A DNA stretch of 64,000 nucleotides, taken from NCBI GenBank assembly GCA_028554795.2, contig CM068826.1, forward strand, positions 104,504,102-104,568,101, written 5' to 3'. Made by a program: the position numbers and the translations under genes. The notes beneath the pieces were generated by a model. That model ran no database searches, had not been told where the DNA came from, and was given only the letters and a program-made list of their open reading frames with translations. Below, in pieces: positions 23,094 to 33,547 of the stretch (its first letter is position 1; each line of letters starts with the position of its first letter). The stretch comes from Sinohyriopsis cumingii (Eukaryota > Mollusca > Bivalvia > Unionida > Unionidae).

Positions 23094-23744
23094 GAGGTTC
23101 TGAAAATGTTAAGATAAGAACTATAATAATAATGAAAATAATAATAAGAAGAATAAAAAGAAACAGAAGAAGCAATAGAAATATAGACGATAAATTACTT
23201 TAAAAAATTGTAATTGTTTAGATATCAGCGCAGAATTTACGTCGGGTGTAAATGTGATCACTGGCTGTAATTTTTATAAGACAGCAATGGGAAAGTTAGA
23301 GGCTTTGATTAAAGGTCAAACTCCCCATGAGTTTACTAATTGCAGTATCCAGCATCGTTCATTACGTGTGCGTTCTATGTCTGCCCTTCTCAGGTTAGAT
23401 TTAATTGGTAAAATGTCGAAGGACTCGACTAAATGTCTTTTCGAGTTGTATTGGTTGTCAACTTTCGCTTTGATTTTGCTGCAATTTTGGCATTTGTGAT
23501 TATTCATTAGCTTTCTGAAATATATAGTTTCACTAACATATTGAGTGGCACAGATCTTAATTGTCAGACGTTTTATGTATTTTTTAGCTTGACATCTAAA
23601 CTTTTCATTGATCGTATAGTTAACTCCTGTTGTTGAACTTCTGAAACATTGGATTTCGTGCATATGCTTGTAAATTAGGCAACGCTTGTCTTTGCAACGG
23701 TATGTGCATGAATCTCTCGTCTAATTTGAAGTTTTTCTGGTACG
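23094..23744. other. No identifiable gene
   Basis: An A-rich, AATAAT-containing patch lies at about 23121-23160. The overlapping open frames on the two strands at 23254-23663 carry no known motif. Confidence 0.4.
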
Positions 23745-23748
23745 TATA

Positions 23749-23820
<72 letters not shown>
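23745..23820. repeat. (TA)n microsatellite
   Basis: About 76 bp of TA with one G interruption near 23754. Confidence 0.95.
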
Positions 23821-23821
<1 letters not shown>

Positions 23822-23920
23822 CAGTAACTATTGAAATAAAAGTGTGCACTGTTGCATTAAATGTGAATGAAAGAGAAAAAAATTCTTTAGAAAATACAGT
23901 AAAACATGTACATTATAGAA

Positions 23921-24107
23921 GATCTCAAATGGGTAACGATTTAATATTGGATTTATTAAACGAGGATCTCAAATGGGTAACGATTTAATATTGAATTTAT
24001 GAAACGAGTTGAATAATGTCCAGCTTTTGCGACCCTTAGCGAGCAAAAGCTGAACATTATTTAACGAGTTTCATAAATTCAATATTAAATCGTTACCCAT
24101 TTGAGAT
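23921..24107. repeat. Hairpin element with 65-bp arms
   Basis: The arms 23966-24030 and 24043-24107 are almost perfect inverted repeats around a 12-nt loop. The outer motif is ATCTCAAATGGGTAACG and the inner motif CAGCTTTTGC. The outer 44 bp of the left arm are also present as a direct repeat immediately upstream (23921-23964), with three or so differences. This could be a fold-back MITE or a cruciform-generated duplication. No TSD was seen. Confidence 0.9.
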
Positions 24108-25601
24108 TCTTTTTATCACAGTTTTATTTCAGTAGAAATTATTTAAAAAGGAAGTAGAACGAATAATTTCGTTCATTCTGACAGACGTTGTATCTTTCAT
24201 CTGTTGTGCGTAAAAAATAGTCCGAAACAAAGTTGAAATAGTAAAAGTATATTATACATTTTTTATAACTATAAATCAAAGTATAAACGTCCATCCCAAT
24301 AAAAAGAACATCTGACAAAAGACAAAACATTTGTCAAAACAAAATGTCCAATGCGTGTGATGCCACATCGTTTGATACGGTGCACATAACCGGTTTGAGT
24401 TGGCCTACACAACACCGTGACAGTGTTTACGGTGAAATTTTCCACATCGCAACTAAACATTACATTGTTGCGATATTTACTGTAATATATTTGTGACCGC
24501 ATATTTGCAGTATTTTATTTGGAACATTAGACTGCACAGAAAATGTAAACAAATCTCTGTTTGAATCAGACTTGCATTATATATTTACCGCGTAAATATG
24601 TTGTAGTTGGATCAAGTTCTGTCAGTTGGGGAGACCGCTTTATATTGCATTCTTCTGTGAACAAAGGTGAGTTTATTTATTTCAGTAAGTTCACATTTAA
24701 ACCAAGTTTGTATATAAGGTGGATTCCATGCTATAGATATACCGCCCATCCATCCCCGACCCCACCCCCCGTTATCATGTAAGCAATACCGGTAGTTTCA
24801 CTTGTTGTTATTGTTCTTGTCTTGGTTTGTTTTGCAATTAACCACACATTTAACCAAAATCAGTTGATTTGCATATATTTTACACTATGAAATCAAAACG
24901 TTTTACGGTGTAGGAAGATACAAAGTTTAAAGATGGACCTGTCAAGATATCCAGTAGTTATGGAAACGACAATACACAGATCAAACGTACAATTAGTCTC
25001 CGAGAGAGTAGTTTCAAAAGAACAACAGTGGAATAACAGTATTTATAAAACAGTATCAATGTCACAGTAAGAACCTGACTGGTAAAATGGGAAAACCAAG
25101 TACAAATGTTATTTTTTACCAGAGATGCGGAAACAGAGTTCAACTGTATTTCAAGAGGAAAGGTCCATTCCATACACATTAACATATTAATTTAAAGAAA
25201 CTGAGAGAAAAAATTACAGAGCAGATATAATTTGTATAGACAAGAAATACTATTATCACAGCGTTAATAATTTTCAGATCAGCTAGTTCTATGGGTTCTG
25301 GGACATGCTAATAAACCATACCAATTTATAAAACGCCAAAGCAACATTGACAACGGAATGACGGAACTTCGGAGAGTAGACAAAGTCACACCATGAGATA
25401 CACAACAAAATTATTCATTTTGATTCTCCTCGTTGTTGTAGTTGGTACGGCTTTCTTATGAAATAAGTTACAAACCTCTATCTCTTTTATCTATCCTATT
25501 TAACATATTGCTACTCTTGCATCTGATTCTACTGACTTATCTGGTCATCAGTGGGAGCTACTTAAGAAAGATGTCCTCAAGCCAAGAATAAATGTTGAGT
25601 T
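24108..25601. other. No identifiable gene
   Basis: No supported gene, RNA or repeat. A short frame at about 25392-25460 encodes a hydrophobic, signal-peptide-like MRYTTKLFILILLVVVVGTA. It ends in a stop soon after, and without a following exon it is not called. Confidence 0.4.
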
Positions 25602-26580
25602 ACTGATGTCACGTGTTTAAGCTCGAATAAACAGTACAACAAGAAAGAGTGAAAACAACAAGCTTTTAAGAAATAAATAATTTATTTCCCTGGAAAAATT
25701 CTGTAAAAATGAAAAATATTAACTAACGGTTTTATAGAACCAAATCCAAAAATAATCCAAGAATAACCCAAGAATACATTTTTTGAAGTCCTAATAACAA
25801 AATGTTCTTCTGATTTCAAGTTTGAATTTCAACGAAGAATCCAAGATGGAAGACGATGATGTATGGTGAAATATGTAGTGTTGAATTCTACAGTTCCTTG
25901 TAGAAACAAGAATTGTCCCTCCGGTTTTGGAAATCAAAATAAATTTCTTATAAGAACTGTCTTTGATTAAAAATATCACTTGAGCACATGTATTCCCAGA
26001 AAAATAACAGAATTAATCCTTTTTGAATCCAAGTAATTTGAAATAACTGCAAATAGCACAACATACAACTTCCAGTTTAAGATCCCAGCTTCTACTGACA
26101 ATAATTTTCCAAAATAGAGGTTATGTCGTCTTCTAAACGTAAACAGGGTCACGTGATGATGTTCTGGAAGCTTATAGAAAATAAGTACTTGTTAAAGACC
26201 ACGTACTCTGACGAAAACCAATCATTTTACTCCAAGGAATAAAACATAAACTAAAATTGTTTACATCTTAAACACGAAGTCCCATAATGACCTCGACAAC
26301 AACCAATCATTTTAAAATAGAGATATAACTTGTTTACGTGGTTGCAACAAATTTTGAAACTAGGTCAGGATTTAGATCAACACCTGGTGTTTATAAACTA
26401 ACAGTCAAGGACAAATTATTTTCTGAAAAAGTATCATCTCTAGTGAATAATTTTACATTACAATATCATGTAATGAAAAATAAAAAATTGTAAAAGTAAC
26501 AAACAATTAAATTGAAATCAAATTATATTAAATCAGATATAATTAAATCAAATATACATAAAGTCAAGACCCTTAATGGA
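25602..26580. repeat. 1-kb noncoding repeat, copy B
   Basis: This is the direct-orientation relative of 13875-14895, collinear from GCTCGAATAAACAGTA near 25621 to CAGATATAATTAAATC near 26535. It lacks the 27-bp internal duplication of copy A. Confidence 0.8.
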
Positions 26581-26619
26581 AAAATTCAAAGCGAGGCTTT
26601 GTATTACGATTACAGGACT

Positions 26620-28130
26620 ACTCGGTCCATAGCAGAGCCGGCCCTTAACGAACTTGGCCCATAACGAACTCGGCCTACCCAAATCAACCCATCAGCCTTC
26701 TCGGCACATAACGTGCTAGGTCAACATAATGAACTCGTCCCATTGCGTACTCGGTCCACCGTTTATATAATAGTATTGTGGATATAATGTTCTGTGCTCA
26801 ACGGCCATTTCTTTGTTTTATATTCTTTGGACGTTTCTTTCAACGGTCCTATAGTCTGCAATAGAAATATTGTGAAAAAATTAATAATCCCCCAAAAATT
26901 AAATTATGTACTGCCTAATAAACTTTGTGAAACTACCATTTGTCTTGCAGCTGTCAATCGTTGATTGAGTTTTACGATAGCACGAGTCTACTCTACTATT
27001 TGTGATGGTAAACATGTGTTGAACGTGCGAATCTGATTACATTCACACTTCCTGTCGCTATACGGTACATTTTGTATCAACAGTAAATATTTTGCATTAT
27101 TCTTAGTTTAAAACGTCTTTGTCCTTGCTAGGCCGTTACGTTAATTGACTTAAATAGATACTTTTTTAAAGAAAAAGATAATGACAGACAAAAAGCCATT
27201 TCAAACTCTTATGCATTTATTTTTCTAGTAAAAACTTATCTTTGCCCGTCTTTGCCCTGTCGTATTAATTCTTTCCATGTGTTGTTTTCACATCACCAAC
27301 ATTTTTTAGCAAAGACGTTATGTTCTTAACATTACGAAGGAAAAGTGGAACGTAATACGGAATTGATTTGTAACAAGGAAAATTGTATTTATTACTATAT
27401 AAATTTATTCCGCTTTATTAATCTTTCACCAGGTGATAATCCTTTCAAAACCGACAAAAAGGTAGAAATTTTTATTTCTCTTACACTTTTAATTACGACT
27501 AAATATGTCATGAGCAGAAGATATTGTAATCGTTATTGTGAACAAACTTTGGGTACCAATAATTGATTGTAACATACCTGTATTACAAACTCCTTAATTA
27601 TTACCTAATTAGTTAGCAAATAACATGTTTGGATTAAGTTACATCGGGTGTTACAAACCCATACAAGATCGCCAAACCTACAAACTTTTGTTGGAAACGG
27701 ACATTGTTGACTATTTATTGTTCAATATGTACAATTATTACGAAGCCATTCAAGATCAAGGGTTAGGCAGACTTTGATGGTTTGTTTAAACATTTCTTGC
27801 TCAGTAAAAACACGTGTAATACTCATAAAAAAAAATAGCATGTGTTACAAAGCCTTACAATATCACAAACAATACATAATTGAGTCCGAAACTGACATTG
27901 CATCACGAAGCCATCTAAGATCACAAACAAAACAAATTGGGTCCGAAACTAACATTGTTTTACTAACCCATATAAAATCAAGGATAAGGCCGACTTTGCT
28001 GTGCGCCGACTCCGTATTTTATGTGGAAATGTCTTGACTAAATTTGTTTGGACCGAATCTGCCATGAGTCGAATTTGTTTTGGACCGATCTGCTATTGAC
28101 CGACTCCGTTATGGGACGAGATCTCATGTT
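26620..28130. repeat. Repeat region with inverted subterminal motif arrays
   Basis: Near 26630-26755 a short motif like CATAACGAACTCGGCC occurs at least five times, diverged. Near 27985-28120 the same motif occurs in reverse complement (GACCGACTCCGTTATGGGAC and variants). Next to the right array, 27655-27990 holds about four diverged units of about 60 bp sharing AAGATCACAAAC and TCCGAAACTGACATTG. A DNA-transposon-like body bounded by transposase-site arrays is a reasonable inference. Exact ends were not found and there is no transposase ORF. Confidence 0.55.
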
Positions 28131-28685
28131 ACCTTGTATTACTGGTAGCTTTAGCTCCGACGATGTGACACCATATCCCAGTTTTAGATGCAGATACGAA
28201 AGTATAACTGTACCATCTGTACATGCTGGAGGGGGAGGGTCGGAGCTGACTGTACAGGAACATTGCATACATAACTATAGATAACTACACGTGATAGTTG
28301 CGATTTGTACTTTCTGTCAGGCTCAAAATCAGTCTAGTCTCTTCACAACATTTGAGAGTATGTTTACTCATGTTCAAAAACTTATACACTTCATTGAAAA
28401 TTATCTGTTGTGTCTGAATAGGTTTTAATCCTGTCTAGTTCCAGCAGAATTATCTCTCTTAAATGTAATGGAGTACCTGCTTTTGTACTTGCAATTCGAC
28501 GACTTAAATGTGGCTTCTCGGACAATATGGGACATGCACTGTGAAGCAGGATGGAAGGAATATCTACTATACCAAACTTTGGCATTGAAGAATATGTAAC
28601 TTCAGAAGAAATACCAGGAATAGAACTCCCACCTTTACACGAAATTCACCGACCTGACGAAAGCATTTGTCAGTCATCCGTGGTG

Positions 28686-28985
28686 GCCTTCATAATGTTA
28701 TATCACAATTTAGGTACCCAGAGAAATTCATAGCGATGGTTCGACAATTCCATGAATTGCATGCTTGCTCGTTTGTTGGATGAAAGTGAGTCATCGGAAC
28801 CATTCCCAGTCATCAGCGATGTCATGCAAGGCTGTGCACTGGACAAAACCCTCTTTAGTATGATGTTCTTCGTCATATTTACTGATGCTTTCGATGATTA
28901 TGACAATGGCGCCGACATCGTATACTGGACTGACGTCAAGATGTTCAATATGTGAAGACTGGAGATAACGACGAAGTCACATAAA
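28686..28985 (+). pseudogene. Non-LTR retrotransposon RT fragment
   Basis: Translation across one frameshift gives PEKFIAMVRQFH, then MLARLLDESESSEPFP, then VMQGCALDKTLFSMMF and FTDAFDDYDNGADI. This is the well-known RT block that includes a GVKQGC.LAPTLFSM segment. It is missing the YADD region and most of the enzyme, and stops after FNM at about 28955. It is a dead 5'- and 3'-truncated LINE fragment. Confidence 0.85.
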
Positions 28986-29134
28986 GTAGCTGCTTGTTAT
29001 GATCATCGTCGTTGTTATAATCACAACCATCACAACACAACATTACCACTTGTTATCTCTCATACCTCCTTCTGAATGGAGAATTCATTTTATCTTTGAC
29101 TATGAATTTTCTTTGAAAGGGGAACAACCATTTG

Positions 29135-29141
<7 letters not shown>

Positions 29142-29168
<27 letters not shown>
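29142..29168. repeat. (GT)13 microsatellite
   Basis: An uninterrupted GT run. Confidence 0.95.
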
Positions 29169-29169
<1 letters not shown>

Positions 29170-29239
29170 CTTAGATTTGTAACGTAGCTTTAAAAATTTT
29201 TCACTCATATCGCAACGATGTCTGCATTGTGGCAGTTCC

Positions 29240-29455
29240 TACTGATGTCCAGCTCTGGAACAACAAGCCGCAGACATGTAGCATCATGTACAACATGAAA
29301 CCAGGCCGACCAATCCTAAAATTAACCGCTTAATCCGGAACGCCAAATCAGGCACCTGCTAGTAACATTTTTATAAGTCCTTGGTATGACTTGGACGGGG
29401 TTCGAACCCGATATCTTCCGATACCGAGGCGGACGCTCTAACCAGTTACGCCACC
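29240..29455 (-). mobile_element. tRNA-derived SINE, copy 1 of a tandem pair
   Basis: On the minus strand the head reads CCCCGGTGGCGTAACTGGTT (A box), then GGTTCGAACCCCG (B box). A CTCGGTA loop would place a CGG anticodon. The 5' and 3' ends cannot form an acceptor stem, so this is a SINE head, not a tRNA gene. A conserved body follows (CAAGGACTTATAAAAATG, CTAGCAGGTGCCTGA). Confidence 0.7.
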
Positions 29456-29465
29456 GGGGAATTCA

Positions 29466-29551
29466 ACACATACATACATACATACATACATACCTACAGA
29501 CAGACATACATACATACATACATACATACATACATACATACATACATACAT
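29466..29551. repeat. (CATA)n microsatellite between two SINE copies
   Basis: About 86 bp of CATA with a small interruption (CCTACAGACAGA) near 29492. Confidence 0.95.
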
Positions 29552-29735
29552 TGTCGCTAAATGCAACTGACCGCCAACCAGCCCTAAAAGTAACATCTTA
29601 ATGTCGAATGCCAAGTCAGGTAGATGCTAGTAACATTTCTATTAGTCTTCGGTACAGCTCGGACCGGTTTCGAAGCCGAGATCTTCCGATACCGAGGCGG
29701 ACGCTCTAGCCAATTACTCCACCGGAGAGGTCCAC
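29552..29735 (-). mobile_element. tRNA-derived SINE, copy 2 of a tandem pair
   Basis: The same head and body as the copy ending at 29455, more diverged (GGCTTCGAAACCGG in place of the B box). The (TATG)n run at its 3' end may be its tail microsatellite. Confidence 0.65.
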
Positions 29736-30753
29736 AACACGCACACACACACATTTAGGACTTGTCGCTTAATGTAGCTGCTACGTACCGTACTGAGGTC
29801 CTATTGTGTTTTATAACTGCACGAAATTATTATTTCTGTTAAAGTATACAAAGAGGAGTGATAGATATGGATCATTTTAAAATTGTTAGATTTGGTGCAC
29901 CTTTGTGTGTGTGTGTGTGTGTGTGTCTGTCTTATTCGTCCCTTGAAAGGTGTATGTTTCTGTTCTCTGGGTGAGTCTTTTCTGCCTCAAAAATGTAAAC
30001 ATGCAAAACTGGATAGATACGGTATTTTCGTCGTTATAATGATCAGTCAATGGTTTTGGTCTCAATATCTCTGAGCTTTCTCTGAAATAACAAAATCAAA
30101 TGTTTGCTGTTTTGATACAGCCTCAAAGTTTCTTGTTTCTGCATACATCGATATTAACAGTTAATTAGTAATAACAGTACGCTTCTTCTCTGAACCTATG
30201 TTTATTAGGCAATCAAATCTACGAACCATTAATAATAGGTTTCTTAATTAGTATTACGAACATGACCATGTTGACAGCATTTTAAATGCACCACCTCTCT
30301 CACGCTCTCAACTTTTTGGAATGACATGAATTTGTTTACAAGAACAGATTTCTGTCCTCAAGGTGAATGTGTCCGGTTCAGTGCGGATGGAGAAAATTGC
30401 ATCTACTAGCAGAACTGTGTTACCTATTTTCAAAGCAGGTCTGTACTTCAACCGCTTGATGCTATATACATTTCGTATTGTATGAAATCATGAACTATTA
30501 GTGGCACGCACTGGGGCTCAATTAGTGATTTAGTTGTCACAAAGAAAGAAGATTTATCTCTCACTGATCTGATTGTCAAGTAGTCAAGGTCCTTAAGAAC
30601 TCGATACGATACCACATTACTGTCGACAAGAAATGCATAACTATATTTTTCAACTTGTTTAAGCGCTTTCCACTCAAGCATTACTTGAAAATGTTCGAAG
30701 TCATGCCCAAATGATTGCATCTAATGCACTCGAATGGACTGGTGATCGTGAGA
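29736..30753. other. No identifiable gene
   Basis: A (TG)n run lies at about 29902-29926. The open frame at 30448-30720 (minus) has a CENP/aspartic-protease-like look at best (FLVDSNVVSYRVLKDL) and is not called. Confidence 0.4.
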
Positions 30754-30859
30754 TTATATATATACACATATATATACACATATATACACACACATATATA
30801 TATATACATACATATACATACATATACATATACATACATATACATATACATACATATAC

Positions 30860-30902
<43 letters not shown>

Positions 30903-30955
30903 TACATACATACGTACATACATACATACATAGAGACAGACAGAGAGAGAATACT
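30754..30955. repeat. Compound TA / CATA / GA microsatellite
   Basis: Alternating TATATACACA, CATATA and TA blocks, ending with CATACATA and then GACAGACAGAGAGAGA. The open frames on both strands here are translations of the repeat. Confidence 0.95.
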
Positions 30956-31033
30956 CCAAAATGACAGAAAATATAATATCGTTATAATACATACACAAAC
31001 ACTTGCGATTATATAGTCCACCTACAAAATCTG

Positions 31034-33546
31034 AACAGCGGTTCAGTGGTTGTCGTATCGGATTCGCAACCAGAAGAGTACTGGTTCAACTCCTACCAGC
31101 GTATAAGACCTGTTAGTAGTGTCAGAATGAAGCATACTTATCTAGCGTCCCAATGTGGTAAAGAGTTTCTAGTGTACGACTGGGGCAATGTATTGACAGT
31201 GTCTGTTTAAAGCATTACGTTCCTAGAGTCTGGTTGAAGCGATGTGTTAAAGTGTCAGTTTATGTCTCTATCCTGTACAATCACATTTTTTATCATGAAA
31301 CGTGAAGTCTGAGTTCCAGTGAACCTGTGATACGTTTTAGGCACCTTTTTCATTCTGCAAAAGAAAAGCTATATAAAGAAAAAACACAAAGCAACGAAAA
31401 AGAAAAAAAAACCCACCTAATAAACAAACAAAACATAAAAGACAAACAAAACTAGCAAAACCCACACTCACACAATAACAACAAAAGATATGTCGCTATA
31501 TACAGTTACACAATGTTATGAGAAACTAACAAAGACTTGTATAAGGCTCAATGGTCTTATGTATCTCCTCAATGCCAAAATATGATTGACACAATATTAA
31601 AGGAAAGTGCAAGATAACTCATGACAGAATTATTTTAGCTTCGTTCTTCATGAAATATTTTCCTAAAGTTCTGATACAAACTTAAGTATTTTTAAAATTT
31701 GTACTTATGTTGTTCACAGTATCACTGGTGAGAATCGTATACACCTTAACTAGGCCAATCAGAGCTAAGCTGACATAATTCATTCTACTGCAACATTTCA
31801 CATGAAGTACGTTCTTATGATTAATATTTAGATTAGCATTTTTTCTCCATTCAGTTGCTTAATTTTTAATATAACTAAAATATCTTCAAAATTTGTACTT
31901 AAGTATAGGGGCGTACCTAAAGGATTTGGCACTCGGGGCGGATCCTTCCTTTGGCACCCCCACAAATAATTTTAAAATGTAAACACACAGAAAAAATATA
32001 CTATGTTTGCAAGTAGATTTTTAAACAGTACAATGTTGTCATAAACAAACTGGAAATAACTTTTACTTTGGCTAATTTTTCATTTGATTTGAAAACTTGT
32101 ACTGGTAATTCAACTCTCTCGATGGCACTCATTCCTTCTGGCTGTCACCCGGGACGGACCGTTTGACTCGCACCCTCCTTAGTAAGCCACTGCTTAGCTA
32201 GTTCCCATTATCAGAGATGAGGGTCGAATATACCATACTTGGCCTATGATAGATAAATTGATATTATAATTTGAAAAGCAACACTGCCATTTGATTAATG
32301 TTTCGAACAGCATTTTTCTCCACTCAGCTATTACCAAGGTATATGTTACACTGATGGCGTCTGAGACAAACAAAGAGCGTGACTAGAAACACCCTATCTC
32401 GACCACCAAATATAACCAGATCCTATAATTATGCAAATGATGTTCTCGGTTCGCTGCAAGAAGATAAGATGGGTTAGGTCAAGGTTTGTGGTATGTATTT
32501 ACTAGCTACAAAGTTGCTATATTTACACCAGTGTAATTTATTTGATTATTTAAGCGAAATATTTGTAAAAGAAATGAGACGAAAAGATGAAGTTTTAATT
32601 TGCTGTGCAAATTGCACCGTGGTATGTTGTGGGCCAACTTTCAAATTTAGTTTGCACGATACATTAATAAAATGTACATTTACGTATTTTTCTAAACGTA
32701 ATACTAAATTGCTGCAAATAGTTTACATTTGTTTTTATTTATTTCAAAATGTGTGATTTCTTTAAACTTGAAAACCAAGGTTAAACTTAAGAGCGGGAAA
32801 GCGAATTCTGTTTACTGACAGCAATTTTCACCCAATCTGTTATCTATTTCTTAATTGTATATTATAATGGAGAGAGGACTGGCAGGGTTGATAAGGAAAA
32901 ATCTACTGAGACTGCAACTTGTCATAAATAAACTTCAGAGCTGATATGTGTGGATAAACAAGCCGTATGCTTTCAATGTAACCAGAAACCTGTCCTCAAT
33001 ATCGGCCGTCTCTTACCCCTCAAAATACTTTAAATCTTTCTATATATTTATGAAATGGAAATATCATAGTTCAGAAGCTAAGTAAAATAGTATATGTGTT
33101 CAGCTGAAAGTGGACACCCCTGTCTATTTATATCCGGGCAATTTATTCTCCGCAGAATATCACCTGTGTTCGTGACAAATCGCATTACCTGACGAAACCT
33201 ACAATATGAACATTAGGATACAATTATATTAATCAATCTGCAATACAAGGTCGATGATTTTAGGCATCTTGTTGAAAATCACACAAAAGTTAACATAAAT
33301 ATTATTTTTCTAACTTTCCAGGAATGCAGACAAAATAGTCTGCTATTAAAATGAGTTAGATAAGCTTTGTGTCACCTAAAATCTTCGCTGATATTGATAA
33401 ATGCGAAATAGTTTCAACCATGCAACTATAAAAAGAAAAAAAAATCTACAAAAAGTAAATAGGTCTAGTGACAAAAATTACAGAAATTGCCAATTGTACG
33501 GAAAGAGCCATCAGATTTGAATTATTTAGATGACAAGTCTGTGATA
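31034..33546. repeat. Large diverged repeat family, member X, left part
   Basis: It begins with a tRNA-like head (GCGGTTCAGTGGTTGTCG and GGTTCAACTCC, 31034-31110). About six strongly diverged 27-bp units follow (31115-31262). Then comes unique-looking sequence that is collinear with 55030-55870; the shared landmark GTCTGAGACAAACAAAGAGCG is near 32360 and has its counterpart near 55455. Its tail (about 33110-33400) matches 57630-57950. Transposon copy 2 interrupts it at 33547. There are no intact genes. Confidence 0.7.
31916..32192. mobile_element. hAT-type MITE, decayed
   Basis: The 5' end TAGGGGCGTACCTAAAGG and the 3' end (inverted) CAGTGGCTTACTAAGG are diverged terminal repeats. A TGGCACTCGGGGCGGATCC segment follows the 5' end, and the CCGGGACGGACC complement precedes the 3' end. 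The flanks CTTAAGTA and CTTAGCTA agree at 6 of 8 positions, as expected for an old 8-bp duplication. Confidence 0.75.
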
Positions 33547-33547
33547 A

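Noticed and set aside
25392..25460. Signal-peptide-like start MRYTTKLFILILLVVVVGTA
   Set aside because: It is followed immediately by a stop and no continuing exon could be linked. Attractive but unsupported.
29386..29455. tRNA-Pro(CGG) gene on the minus strand
   Set aside because: The A and B boxes are good, but there is no complementary acceptor stem and the T-stem is imperfect. A second diverged copy with the same downstream body shows it is a SINE head.
30681..31021. Tyr/Ile/Cys-rich proteins of about 100 aa
   Set aside because: Translations of compound TA/CATA microsatellite on both strands.
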